A DNA stretch of 25,479 nucleotides from an uncultured Coriobacteriales bacterium (GCA_934646835.1 CAKUES010000025.1:1-25479); one strand, 5' to 3'; counted from the stretch's first letter, positions 15,283 through 22,553 are shown. Program-made: numbers and translations. The notes: a model not told the origin generated them from the letters alone.

Positions 15283-15305
15283 TTGGGGTGATAGAATCGC
15301 CCCAA
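15283..15305. promoter_or_regulatory. Palindrome overlapping a -10-like element before the FHA gene
   Basis: TTGGGGTGAT (15283-15292) and ATCGCCCCAA (15296-15305) pair along ten positions with one G-U across AGA. A -10-like TAGAAT lies at 15292-15297 inside it. It could be an operator over the promoter or an RNA hairpin about 30 bases before the start codon. Confidence 0.35.
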
Positions 15306-15334
15306 TCCGATTTCGATTGAGTTTGGAGAACGAT

Positions 15335-15772
15335 ATGCCAGCAACATGCCCCATCTGCAACGAGCCCATCAGCATCGGCGACGCCGTCTGCTCGCGCTGC
15401 GGGTTCACGCTGGTTGGCAAGACCGAGGCGTTTCCCGCGGTGCCTGCAGAGCAGGACGCGCAGCCCCAGACCAGCTACGTCCCCGTGCTCAAGGTCGTGA
15501 AGGGGCCCTACAATGGCCAGGAGTTCGCCATGTCCAACGGCACCTTCACCATCGGCCGCGACCCCTCTTGCGACTTGTTCCTCAACAACATGACGGTCTC
15601 TAGGCTCCATGCCCAGATCACCATCGACGACAAGGGCGCCACTATTGTCGACAAGGGCTCCCTCAACGGCACCTGGATCGACGGCCAGGTCGTTGACCGT
15701 GCGCCGCTCAACTTTGGCTCGACGCTGCAGATCGGCACCTTCGAGATGGAGTTCCAGCGCAAGGAGCTCTAG
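15335..15772 (+). CDS. Zinc-ribbon/FHA-domain protein
   Basis: This 145-aa cytoplasmic protein has an N-terminal zinc ribbon (C5-P-I-C8 and C19-S-R-C22) and a linker. A C-terminal forkhead-associated domain (about 50-140) carries the phosphothreonine-binding residues G74-R75, S89-R90-L-H and N111-G-T. FHA proteins read threonine phosphorylation by Ser/Thr kinases, which in actinobacteria often govern cell-wall growth; that fits the carboxypeptidase upstream. No kinase gene is in the window. ATG at 15335 follows TTTGGAG at proper spacing; the open frame further upstream lacks coding character. It has its own terminator. Confidence 0.9.
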   Translation: MPATCPICNEPISIGDAVCSRCGFTLVGKTEAFPAVPAEQDAQPQTSYVPVLKVVKGPYNGQEFAMSNGTFTIGRDPSCDLFLNNMTVSRLHAQITIDDKGATIVDKGSLNGTWIDGQVVDRAPLNFGSTLQIGTFEMEFQRKEL

Positions 15773-15803
15773 AGGGGCGCCGCTCAACCAAGCTGCGATG
15801 ACA

Positions 15804-15839
15804 CGAGGACGGGAGATCTCCTGTCCTCGTTTTGTTTTT
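15804..15839 (+). terminator. Terminator after the FHA gene
   Basis: CGAGGACGGGAG (15804-15815) pairs with CTCCTGTCCTCG (15818-15829) with one G-U pair, followed by TTTTGTTTTT. It lies 31 bases after the stop. Confidence 0.9.
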
Positions 15840-15911
15840 GTTGGGGGAGGGGTGAGTGGTGGGCGCGCAGCCAGGTCCCTAATGGGACACGGATACGGAT
15901 TAATGGTTGAC

Positions 15912-16028
15912 CGTGACACACAATGACACACAATGTGCCAGTGACAAAGTGTGTCACGACAGCGAGCTCGGGATGCCCCCTCGGCCATCGTCGTGACACA
16001 CTTTGTCACTGGCACATTGTGTGTCACG
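15912..16028. repeat. Composite inverted-pair repeat, locus E, with a 10-bp tandem duplication
   Basis: The 33-bp cores 15924-15956 and 15994-16026 are perfect inverted copies, centres 70 bp apart. The left unit has an extra tandem copy of TGACACACAA (15914-15923 before 15924-15933). The right unit (15992-16028) has perfect 10-bp arms CGTGACACAC and GTGTGTCACG. The 33-bp spacer contains GGGATGCCC and only partly resembles the spacers of A and D. Confidence 0.9.
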
Positions 16029-16075
16029 CTTTGCCCGCACGGGGATGCGGATTTTGTTATATCGCGCTCATAAGC

Positions 16076-16084
16076 TGTTAAAAT
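16076..16084 (+). promoter_or_regulatory. Candidate extended -10 promoter of the acyl-CoA ligase gene
   Basis: TGTTAAAAT (16076-16084) fits an extended -10 (TG-N-TAAAAT). TTGTTA at 16054-16059 is a possible -35 with a long 19-bp spacer. It lies between the locus E repeat and the TTG start at 16126. Confidence 0.4.
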
Positions 16085-16125
16085 AGACAAATTCGAGTCT
16101 AATACCGGATGAAAGAAGCGTTGTT

Positions 16126-17769
16126 TTGCCTATCACAGATTACCTTCGTCGCAACTCTGCGCAATACGGCAACGAAGTCGCCCTGGTGGAGGTCAACCCG
16201 GAGATCAAAGAGGCGCGCCATGTCACTTGGCGCGATTATCGTCTGGTGGAGAACACCGAGTCTGAGCCCTTCCGCCGCGAGATCACCTGGCGTGTCTTCG
16301 ATGAGAAGGCGAACCGCCTGGCAAACCTCCTCATGAGCCGCGGCATCGGCAAGGGCGACAAGGTCGCCATCCTGCTGATGAACTGCCTCGAGTGGCTGCC
16401 CATCTACTTTGGCATCCTCAAGACCGGCGCCGTCGTCGTACCCTTGAACTACCGCTATACCGCTGAAGAAATCCGCTACTGCCTCGACTTGAGCGACAGC
16501 GATGTCCTCATTTTTGGCCCTGAGTTTATCGGCCGCGTGGAAGACGCCCTGCCCTCGCTCGACAAGTGCCGCATGCTGCTCTATGTGGGCAAGGACTGCC
16601 CCACTTTCGCAGAGGACTACAGCGAGCTCACGGCGAACTCCGCTTCCATCGACCCCATGGTCCCCTTGTCCGACGAGGAAGACGCCGCCATCTACTTCTC
16701 GAGCGGTACGACGGGCTTTCCCAAGGCGATCTTGCACAACCACCAGTCGATCCTCCACGCCGCGCGCATGGAGGCCGTGCATCACAAGACCCAGCACGAC
16801 GACGTCTTCTTGTGCATCCCGCCCCTGTACCACACGGGCGCCAAGATCCACTTGCTCGGCGGCCTGATCGTGGGTTCTCGCAGCGTGCTTTTGCGCGGTG
16901 TGACGCCCCAGACGATCTTCGACACCATCTCCAAGGAGCACTGCACCATCTGCTGGCTGCTCGTGCCCTGGGCGCAAGATATCCTGCTTGAGCTTGACAC
17001 CGGCGAGCTCAAGATCGAGGACTACGAGCTCGATCAGTGGCGCCTCATGCACATCGGCGCCCAGCCCGTCCCCAAGAGCCTCGTCGCCAAGTGGAAGCAG
17101 TACTTCCCCAACCACGACTACGACACCAACTACGGCCTGTCCGAGAGCATGGGCCCCGGTTGCGTGCACTTGGGCATGGAGAACATCGCCAAGGTCGGCG
17201 CCATCGGCGTTGCCGGCTACGGCTGCGAGCTCAAGCTCATCGACGCCGCCGGCAACACGCAAGAGGGCAACCCCGCCGTGGGCGAGCTGTGCGTTAAAGG
17301 CCCCTCGCTTATGACCTGCTACTACAAGAACCCGGAGGCAACCGCGGAGACGCTTGTCGACGGCTGGCTGCTCACGGGTGATATCGCCCAGCGCGACGAG
17401 GACGGCTTCTACTGGCTGGTCGACCGCAAGAAGGACGTCATCATCATGGGTGGCGAGAACATCTACCCCGTCCAGGTCGAGGCCTTCATGGCCGCCTACG
17501 AGCCGATCAAGGACGTCGCCGTCATCGGTCTGCCCGACGAGCGCCTGGGAGAGATCTCCGCTGCCATCGTCGAGCTCAAGCCGGACTACGTCGGCAAGGT
17601 GACCGAGGAGGACATCGACCGCTTCTGCCTCGAGCTGCCGCGCTACAAGCGCCCACGCAAGATCATCTTCGACGACGTTATCCGCAACGCAACCGGCAAG
17701 ATCGACAAGGTCGCGCTGCGCAAGCGCTATAACGCAGAGAACCTCGTCGAGCGCGAGAACCACGCGTAG
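16126..17769 (+). CDS. AMP-forming acyl-CoA synthetase/ligase (class I adenylate-forming)
   Basis: This 547-aa cytoplasmic enzyme activates a carboxylic acid to its CoA thioester through an acyl-adenylate. Motifs seen are YFSSGTTGFPKAILHNH (about 189-205), YGLSESMGPG (about 336), GWLLTGDIAQRDEDGFYWL then DRKKDVIIMGGENIYPVQVE (from about 414), and the C-terminal catalytic lysine region RNATGKIDK (about 520). Residues 22-58 include an acidic/basic stretch between the first strand and EKANRLANLL. The substrate cannot be read from sequence; position 160 bp before iorA suggests an aryl or branched acid. The start is TTG, since no other in-frame start lies nearby; the ribosome-binding site is weak (AAAGAAG). 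Confidence 0.88.
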   Translation: MPITDYLRRNSAQYGNEVALVEVNPEIKEARHVTWRDYRLVENTESEPFRREITWRVFDEKANRLANLLMSRGIGKGDKVAILLMNCLEWLPIYFGILKTGAVVVPLNYRYTAEEIRYCLDLSDSDVLIFGPEFIGRVEDALPSLDKCRMLLYVGKDCPTFAEDYSELTANSASIDPMVPLSDEEDAAIYFSSGTTGFPKAILHNHQSILHAARMEAVHHKTQHDDVFLCIPPLYHTGAKIHLLGGLIVGSRSVLLRGVTPQTIFDTISKEHCTICWLLVPWAQDILLELDTGELKIEDYELDQWRLMHIGAQPVPKSLVAKWKQYFPNHDYDTNYGLSESMGPGCVHLGMENIAKVGAIGVAGYGCELKLIDAAGNTQEGNPAVGELCVKGPSLMTCYYKNPEATAETLVDGWLLTGDIAQRDEDGFYWLVDRKKDVIIMGGENIYPVQVEAFMAAYEPIKDVAVIGLPDERLGEISAAIVELKPDYVGKVTEEDIDRFCLELPRYKRPRKIIFDDVIRNATGKIDKVALRKRYNAENLVERENHA

Positions 17770-17795
17770 GAAGAGGCGCGCGAGAGCTTTCACAC

Positions 17796-17821
17796 AAAGG
17801 GCCGGATTTGTCCGGCCCTTT
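17796..17821 (+). terminator. Hairpin terminator after the acyl-CoA ligase
   Basis: AAAGGGCCGGA (17796-17806) and TCCGGCCCTTT (17811-17821) form a perfect 11-bp stem with loop TTTG. Only a short T-run (TTT) closes it. It separates the ligase from the iorA transcription unit. Confidence 0.7.
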
Positions 17822-17929
17822 AGCTTCCAGCTTACGGCATTTTGGAGAAGTGCCCCTTTGCACGCTCTTTTGCGTCGCATCTGAGCCGTATCATGTTCCG
17901 GAGGATTTTGTTCATAAGGAGAGATTCAC

Positions 17930-19711
17930 GTGAGTAAACAGCTTCTTTCCGGCAACGAGGCCATCGCCCAGGGAGCCTGGGAGTGCGGCGTTGCCGTTGG
18001 TGTCGGTTACCCCGGCACTCCTTCGACAGAGACACTGGAAAACCTCGCCAAGCACGAGGACGTCTACTGCGAGTGGTCCCCCAACGAGAAAGTCGCCCTC
18101 GAGGTCGGCATCGGCGCTTCCATGGGCGGCGTGCGCGCGCTCGTGACCATGAAGCACGTCGGCGTCAACGTCGCGGCAGACCCGCTGATGAGCGTCTGCA
18201 ACGCCGGCGTCAACGGCGGTTTGGTCATCCTCGCGGCTGACGACCCCTCCATCTACTCCTCCCAAAACGAGCAGGACAGCCGCAACTACGCGGCCTTTGC
18301 CCGCGTTCCCATGCTCGAGCCCTCCAACTCCGCAGAGGCCCACAGCATGGTCCAGCGCGCGTTTGATATCTCCGAGCAGTTTGACACGCCGGTCTTCATC
18401 CGCGAGACCGTGCGTATCGCCCATACCAAGACCCCGGTTGAGGCCTCTGACGCCCGTCGTGTGCTCGATCCCAAGCCCTACGCCAACGATGCCTCCAAGT
18501 GGGTCATGGTCCCTGCCAACGCCAAGGTCCGCCGCCTCGTTGTCGACGAGCGCACCAAGCAGCTCGAGGCCTTTGCAGAGGAGTGCGACCTCAACCGCGT
18601 CGAGATGCGCGACACCAAGATGGGCATCATCTGCAGCGGCGCCTGTTACGAGAACGTGCGCCAGGCCCTGCCGGATGCCTCCACGCTCAAGCTCGGCATC
18701 TCCTGGCCTCTGCCCGAGAACAAGATCAAGGAGTTTGCAGCCAACGTCGATGCGCTCTACGTTGTCGAGGAAGCTTGCGACTTCTTCGACATGCGCGTGC
18801 GCGCCATGGGTGTTGCACTCGCGACGCCCGCAGCACATGTGCTCCCGCCTGACGGCGAGCTCACGCCCGCCCGTATCCGCGACGCCTTTGGGATCGCCCA
18901 GCCGCAGCACCTGCCTGCGGCCGAGGGCCTGCCTCCGCGCCCGCCCGCGCTGTGCGCCGGTTGCCCGCACCGCCTCGTGTTCTCTGAGCTGCGCCGCCTG
19001 AAGGCCACCGTCACCGGCGACATCGGATGCTACACGCTCGGTAGCGCCGCACCGTTGTCTGCCGTGCACTCCACCATCGACATGGGTGCCTCCTTCTCCA
19101 TGGCACACGGCATGGAGCTCGCCGGCGTCCCACAGCGCAACAAGCGCCCGGTGGTCGGCGTCATCGGCGATTCCACCTTTGCCCACAGCGGCATCACCAG
19201 CCTGCTCGGCACCGTTTACAACGGCGGCGCTGGCACGCTGTGCATCCTCGACAACCGCACCACGGCCATGACCGGCTGCCAGGGCAACCCCTGCAACGGC
19301 GTCACGCTCATGGAGTCCGCGCAAAAGAAGCTCAACCCGCTCGACGTGCCCAAGGGCAAGGACCTCGACCTCGAGGCGCTCGTACGTGCGCTGGGCGTTG
19401 AGGACGTCCGCGTGGTCGACGCGCAGAACCTCAAGGAGGTGCGCCGCAATCTCAAGGAGGCTACGAGCGCTACCGACACCTTGACCGTCATCATCTTCAA
19501 GAGCCCCTGCCGCCTGATCGACCGCGCCAAGCACAAGGCGCCCGTCATCAAGGATTGCAAGGCCTGCGGCGTCTGCGTCAACCTCGGCTGCCCGGCGCTT
19601 GGCAAGGACGACCAAGGCCACGCCGTCATCGATGTCAACAACTGCATCGGCTGCGACCAGTGCGTGCAAAACTGCGCGTTCGGTTGCATTGTGAGCCGCA
19701 AGGGGGAGTAA
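17930..19711 (+). CDS. iorA: Indolepyruvate:ferredoxin oxidoreductase alpha subunit
   Basis: This 593-aa thiamine-diphosphate enzyme subunit oxidatively decarboxylates aryl pyruvates from aromatic amino acids to aryl-acetyl-CoA and CO2, reducing ferredoxin. The N-terminal pyrimidine-binding domain shows GVGYPGTPSTETLENLA, EWSPNEKVALEVGIGASMGG and TMKHVGVNVAADPLMS. The central part has LCAGCPHR. The diphosphate-binding region is GDIGCYTLGSAAP with GDSTFAHSGI and DNRTTAMTG. The C-terminus carries a two-cluster ferredoxin domain (CKACGVCVNLGCPA and CIGCDQCVQNCAFGC, from about residue 542). Length is as expected. GTG at 17930 follows AAGGAGA at correct distance. It is first in a four-gene unit with iorB, a lipoprotein and gluQ. 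Confidence 0.95.
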   Translation: MSKQLLSGNEAIAQGAWECGVAVGVGYPGTPSTETLENLAKHEDVYCEWSPNEKVALEVGIGASMGGVRALVTMKHVGVNVAADPLMSVCNAGVNGGLVILAADDPSIYSSQNEQDSRNYAAFARVPMLEPSNSAEAHSMVQRAFDISEQFDTPVFIRETVRIAHTKTPVEASDARRVLDPKPYANDASKWVMVPANAKVRRLVVDERTKQLEAFAEECDLNRVEMRDTKMGIICSGACYENVRQALPDASTLKLGISWPLPENKIKEFAANVDALYVVEEACDFFDMRVRAMGVALATPAAHVLPPDGELTPARIRDAFGIAQPQHLPAAEGLPPRPPALCAGCPHRLVFSELRRLKATVTGDIGCYTLGSAAPLSAVHSTIDMGASFSMAHGMELAGVPQRNKRPVVGVIGDSTFAHSGITSLLGTVYNGGAGTLCILDNRTTAMTGCQGNPCNGVTLMESAQKKLNPLDVPKGKDLDLEALVRALGVEDVRVVDAQNLKEVRRNLKEATSATDTLTVIIFKSPCRLIDRAKHKAPVIKDCKACGVCVNLGCPALGKDDQGHAVIDVNNCIGCDQCVQNCAFGCIVSRKGE

Positions 19712-19713
19712 GC

Positions 19714-20292
19714 ATGGAGAAGAACAAGATCGTCCTGCTCGTCGGCGTCGGCGGCCAGGGCACCATCCTCGCAGGCGACCTGCTTGCAAAGACCGCAGCC
19801 GCCAGCGGCTACGACGTCAAGATCTCGGAGATCCACGGCATGTCCCAGCGCGGTGGCAGCGTTTCCACCGTCGTGAGCTTTGGCGAGGACGTCCACACCA
19901 TGATAGCCGACGAGGGCACGGCAGATGTCGTCGTCAGCTTCGAGGCCGTCGAGGCCCTGCGCTACCAGCAGTACCTCGCTGCCGACGGCACGATGTTCGT
20001 CAACGACGAGGAGATTGTTCCCGTTCCGGTCAACATCGGCATTGCGTCCATGCCCGCAGACACGCATGAGCGTCTTGGCAAGATCGGTGCCACGCTCATC
20101 CCCGCCGGAGAGATCGCCCGCAATGCCAACGCCCCCAAGTCCACCAATGTGGTGCTCATGGGCGCGCTGTCCACGGTGCTGCCGTTTGAGGAGCAGACCT
20201 GGCGCGATGTGATCGCCCAGCGCGTCCCGCCCAAGACCGTCGATACCAACCTCGCCGCCTTTGCGGCCGGTCGAGAGGCAGCCGGTGCATAA
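19714..20292 (+). CDS. iorB: Indolepyruvate:ferredoxin oxidoreductase beta subunit
   Basis: This 192-aa subunit corresponds to the gamma domain of pyruvate:ferredoxin oxidoreductase and completes the IorAB heterodimer. Family motifs are GVGGQGTILAGDLLAKTA near the N-terminus, SEIHGMSQRGGSVSTVVSFG (about 42-61), and PKSTNVVLMGALSTVLPF in the C-terminal half. The ATG lies two bases after the iorA stop, with AGGGGGAG inside the iorA end as ribosome-binding site. The last eight bases overlap the GTG start of the downstream lipoprotein gene, so all three are likely translated in a coupled way. Confidence 0.95.
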   Translation: MEKNKIVLLVGVGGQGTILAGDLLAKTAAASGYDVKISEIHGMSQRGGSVSTVVSFGEDVHTMIADEGTADVVVSFEAVEALRYQQYLAADGTMFVNDEEIVPVPVNIGIASMPADTHERLGKIGATLIPAGEIARNANAPKSTNVVLMGALSTVLPFEEQTWRDVIAQRVPPKTVDTNLAAFAAGREAAGA

Positions 20293-21394
20293 GGCCCGCA
20301 ACATAACCAGCGTCATCTTGGTGCTCGCCTGCGCAGTGTGCGTACTGGCGAGCACTGCCTTATGCGGCTGTCTGGGTCTTTCCAAGAAGGCCTACGTCGC
20401 CGCCACGGTCGACGGCGTCGCCATCGACGAGGCAGACGTCACCTCTTACATCGAGGGCTTTCGCAAGGAGAACGAGAAGCGCGAGACGGACGCCGGCTGG
20501 GCGGAGTACCTCTCCTCCAACGGCTATACCTCTGAGAGTTTTCGCAGCTATGTGCTCAACACGGTGTTCATCCCGGACATCGTGGTGAAAAACGCCGCGG
20601 CCAAGCGCAAGATCACAGTCACGGATGAGGAGCTCAACCAGGTGATCGAGGCGGAGAAGGTCCACTACGAGGAGCTCTACGGCGCCGACAGCTGGGTCAG
20701 CGTGCTGGCATCCTACGGCTATACAGAGACAACCTGGCGCGAGAGCGAGATGAGCCGCCTTGTGCGCGACCGCCTCGAGGACAAGGTCGTCAAGGAGGTC
20801 GAGCCCACACGCTCGGAGATCGTGGAGTATGCTCCTCAGGTTGCCCCTAGCTACAACGGCAAGCACTCCTACTACATCCTCTTCGACAACGCGGACAACG
20901 CTGCAGAGACCCTCGAGCACATCGGCGGCGAGGGTGCCCACATGACGCTTTCCACCTTCAAGAAGGCCGGCAAGCGCGCAGCGAAGTTCTGCGGCGCAGC
21001 TCCGGAGGAAGTCGACGCTGCCACGGAGGAGGAACCCGCTGTCTCCACCGGCCTCAAGTACGCGGGGTGGAGCTCCTTTGACAGCTTTGGCGTCAACACT
21101 GCCTACAACAACGCCCTCAACGGTGTGCACGTCGACGCCATCTCCGGTGTGGTGCAGCTCACGGAGGCCTCTTGGGCGATCATCTACTGCGACGACTCCT
21201 ATGTCTTCCAGGCAAGCGACCTCAAGGACACAAGCGTTATCCCCAAGGCCATCTACAACAAAATCGTGGAGGGCGTGGGCGACCTGATGCGCGAGGAGAA
21301 GTTCAACAAGTGGATCGACAAGGCCAAGGACAATGCCGATATCCAGATCAACTCCATGCCGAGCGGTCTGCCCTACGATGTAAGCCACGTATAG
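20285..21394 (+). CDS. SurA/PrsA-like lipoprotein (putative foldase)
   Basis: This 369-aa predicted exported lipoprotein has a basic N-terminus (HKARN), a hydrophobic stretch and the lipobox LCGC with C29 as the lipidated residue. The mature part begins with a SurA_N-like helical domain (AATVDGVAIDEADVTSYIEG, then RKITVTDEELNQVIEAEK). A weakly preserved parvulin-like segment follows (YNGKHSYYILFDNADNAAETL). Trigger-factor/SurA-type proteins assist folding outside the membrane; catalytic prolyl isomerase activity is uncertain because the parvulin core is degenerate. GTG at 20285 follows GAGAGG and overlaps iorB by eight bases; a start at 20261 would extend deeper into iorB. Its place in an ior operon is odd. 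Confidence 0.75.
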   Translation: MHKARNITSVILVLACAVCVLASTALCGCLGLSKKAYVAATVDGVAIDEADVTSYIEGFRKENEKRETDAGWAEYLSSNGYTSESFRSYVLNTVFIPDIVVKNAAAKRKITVTDEELNQVIEAEKVHYEELYGADSWVSVLASYGYTETTWRESEMSRLVRDRLEDKVVKEVEPTRSEIVEYAPQVAPSYNGKHSYYILFDNADNAAETLEHIGGEGAHMTLSTFKKAGKRAAKFCGAAPEEVDAATEEEPAVSTGLKYAGWSSFDSFGVNTAYNNALNGVHVDAISGVVQLTEASWAIIYCDDSYVFQASDLKDTSVIPKAIYNKIVEGVGDLMREEKFNKWIDKAKDNADIQINSMPSGLPYDVSHV

Positions 21395-21405
21395 GAGGAG
21401 GGGAG

Positions 21406-22317
21406 ATGTCTGATGTGAAGGGGCGCTTTGCCCCGTCGCCGAGCGGGCGCATGCACTTTGGCAACGTGTTCTCAGCCTGTCTTGCCTGGCTGAGCGCGCG
21501 CAACCAGGGTGGAAGCTTTATCGTTCGTCTGGAGGATATCGACGAGCGCTGCCGCGTGCCGCAGAACTCCCGCCTGCTGCTCGAAGACCTCGCCTGGCTC
21601 GGCATCGATTGGGATGAGGAGCCGCTGCATCAAGTGGGGCGCGAGGAGCTCTACCGCGAGGCGCTCGGCACGATCGGCGGCAAGGCGCTGCTGTATCCGT
21701 GCTTTTGCTCGCGTGCGGACTTGCACTCTGCCAGCGCGCCCCATGCAAGCGATGGCACGCCCATCTACCAGGGGACTTGCAAGCGCTTGACGCAGAGCGA
21801 GCGCGCAGAGCGTGCCGAGCGCAAGGATCCTGCACTGCGCGTCGAGGTTCCGGATACGACGATCGAGTTCACTGACAGACACATGGGACCCTGTGCCCAA
21901 AACCTTGCTGCCGAGTGCGGTGACTTTGTCCTGCGCCGTAGCGACGGCGCGTATGCCTATCAGCTGGTCGTCGTGGTTGACGATTATCTGAGTGGTGTGA
22001 CGGAGGTAGTGCGCGGAGACGACCTCATCGGTTCGACGCCGCGCCAGATTTGGCTGCACGGCTTGCTTGGCCATCCGCTGCCGGCATACGCGCATCACCC
22101 TGTCTTGCTGTCTGCCGACGGCAAGCGTCTCTCCAAACGCGATAGAAGTCTCGATATGGGCGTTATGCGTGCGAGCATGACGCCAGAGCAGATGATCGGC
22201 AAGGTTGCCGCTGTGGCGGGCCTCATTGACACCGAGGAGCCTTGCACGCTGCAAGAGTTGGCCGGTGTGTTCTCCTGGGATCGCGTCTGCCGCGGCGATA
22301 TCGTCGTGGAGCAGTAA
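21406..22317 (+). CDS. gluQ: Glutamyl-Q tRNA(Asp) synthetase
   Basis: This 303-aa truncated glutamyl-tRNA synthetase paralogue, lacking the anticodon-binding domain, attaches glutamate to queuosine at the wobble base of tRNA-Asp. It has the class I HIGH-type motif in PSPSGRMHFGN (residues 10-20) and a KMSKS-type GKRLSKRDRS (about 239). The family zinc site is complete: C99-x-C101, Y121 and C125. Length matches the YadB/GluQ family rather than full GltX (about 480 aa). The ATG follows AGGAGGGG, 11 bases after the lipoprotein stop, so it is the last gene of the ior unit. The organism must therefore make or salvage queuosine if the enzyme works as in E. coli. Confidence 0.92.
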   Translation: MSDVKGRFAPSPSGRMHFGNVFSACLAWLSARNQGGSFIVRLEDIDERCRVPQNSRLLLEDLAWLGIDWDEEPLHQVGREELYREALGTIGGKALLYPCFCSRADLHSASAPHASDGTPIYQGTCKRLTQSERAERAERKDPALRVEVPDTTIEFTDRHMGPCAQNLAAECGDFVLRRSDGAYAYQLVVVVDDYLSGVTEVVRGDDLIGSTPRQIWLHGLLGHPLPAYAHHPVLLSADGKRLSKRDRSLDMGVMRASMTPEQMIGKVAAVAGLIDTEEPCTLQELAGVFSWDRVCRGDIVVEQ

Positions 22318-22347
22318 GGGGCTGGAAAGCGCATGTCACGGGCACGC

Positions 22348-22384
22348 CGTGACACCTTTTGTCACTGGTACATTAGGTGTCTCG
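22348..22384. repeat. Solo repeat unit, locus F (variant subfamily)
   Basis: The arms CGTGACACC and GGTGTCTCG carry one mismatch, with the centre TTTTGTCACTGGTACATTA. It shares the TGACACC/GGTGTC arm change and the GGTAC centre with locus C. Its left arm is also the right arm of a smaller hairpin, TGTCACGG (22334-22341) with CCGTGACA (22347-22354). Confidence 0.8.
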
Positions 22385-22403
22385 CGATGCAAGTCCCGTC
22401 ATT

Positions 22404-22479
22404 CTGAACGAAATCGACCAGGTCACATCCGTACAAACCGAAGGCGTTGTACGGATGTGACCTGGTCGATTTCGTTCAG
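22404..22479. repeat. Second-family repeat, copy 3: perfect 33-bp hairpin
   Basis: The arms 22404-22436 and 22447-22479 are exact reverse complements over 33 bp, with a 10-base loop ACCGAAGGCG. The outer end reads CTGAACG/CGTTCAG as in copies 1 and 2. The right arm also contains ACGGATGTGACC and GGTC, shared with copy 1. It starts 19 bases after solo unit F. Confidence 0.9.
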
Positions 22480-22497
22480 CCCTTGCACGCGCATAAG

Positions 22498-22523
22498 AAA
22501 AGGGAGCCGATCGGCTCCCTTTT
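22498..22523. terminator. Bidirectional terminator between gluQ and sstT
   Basis: AAAAGGGAGCC (22498-22508) and GGCTCCCTTTT (22513-22523) form a perfect 11-bp stem with loop GATC. It carries a T-run on both strands and suits the two converging genes. Confidence 0.9.
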
Positions 22524-22553
22524 CTTGTTTGGTGCATGTGTCGAGTTGGGGCG

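Noticed and set aside
21406..22317. Full glutamyl-tRNA synthetase (gltX) or a truncated pseudogene
   Set aside because: The 303-aa length, the C-x-C...Y...C zinc site and the intact active-site motifs match the complete GluQ family, not a broken GltX.
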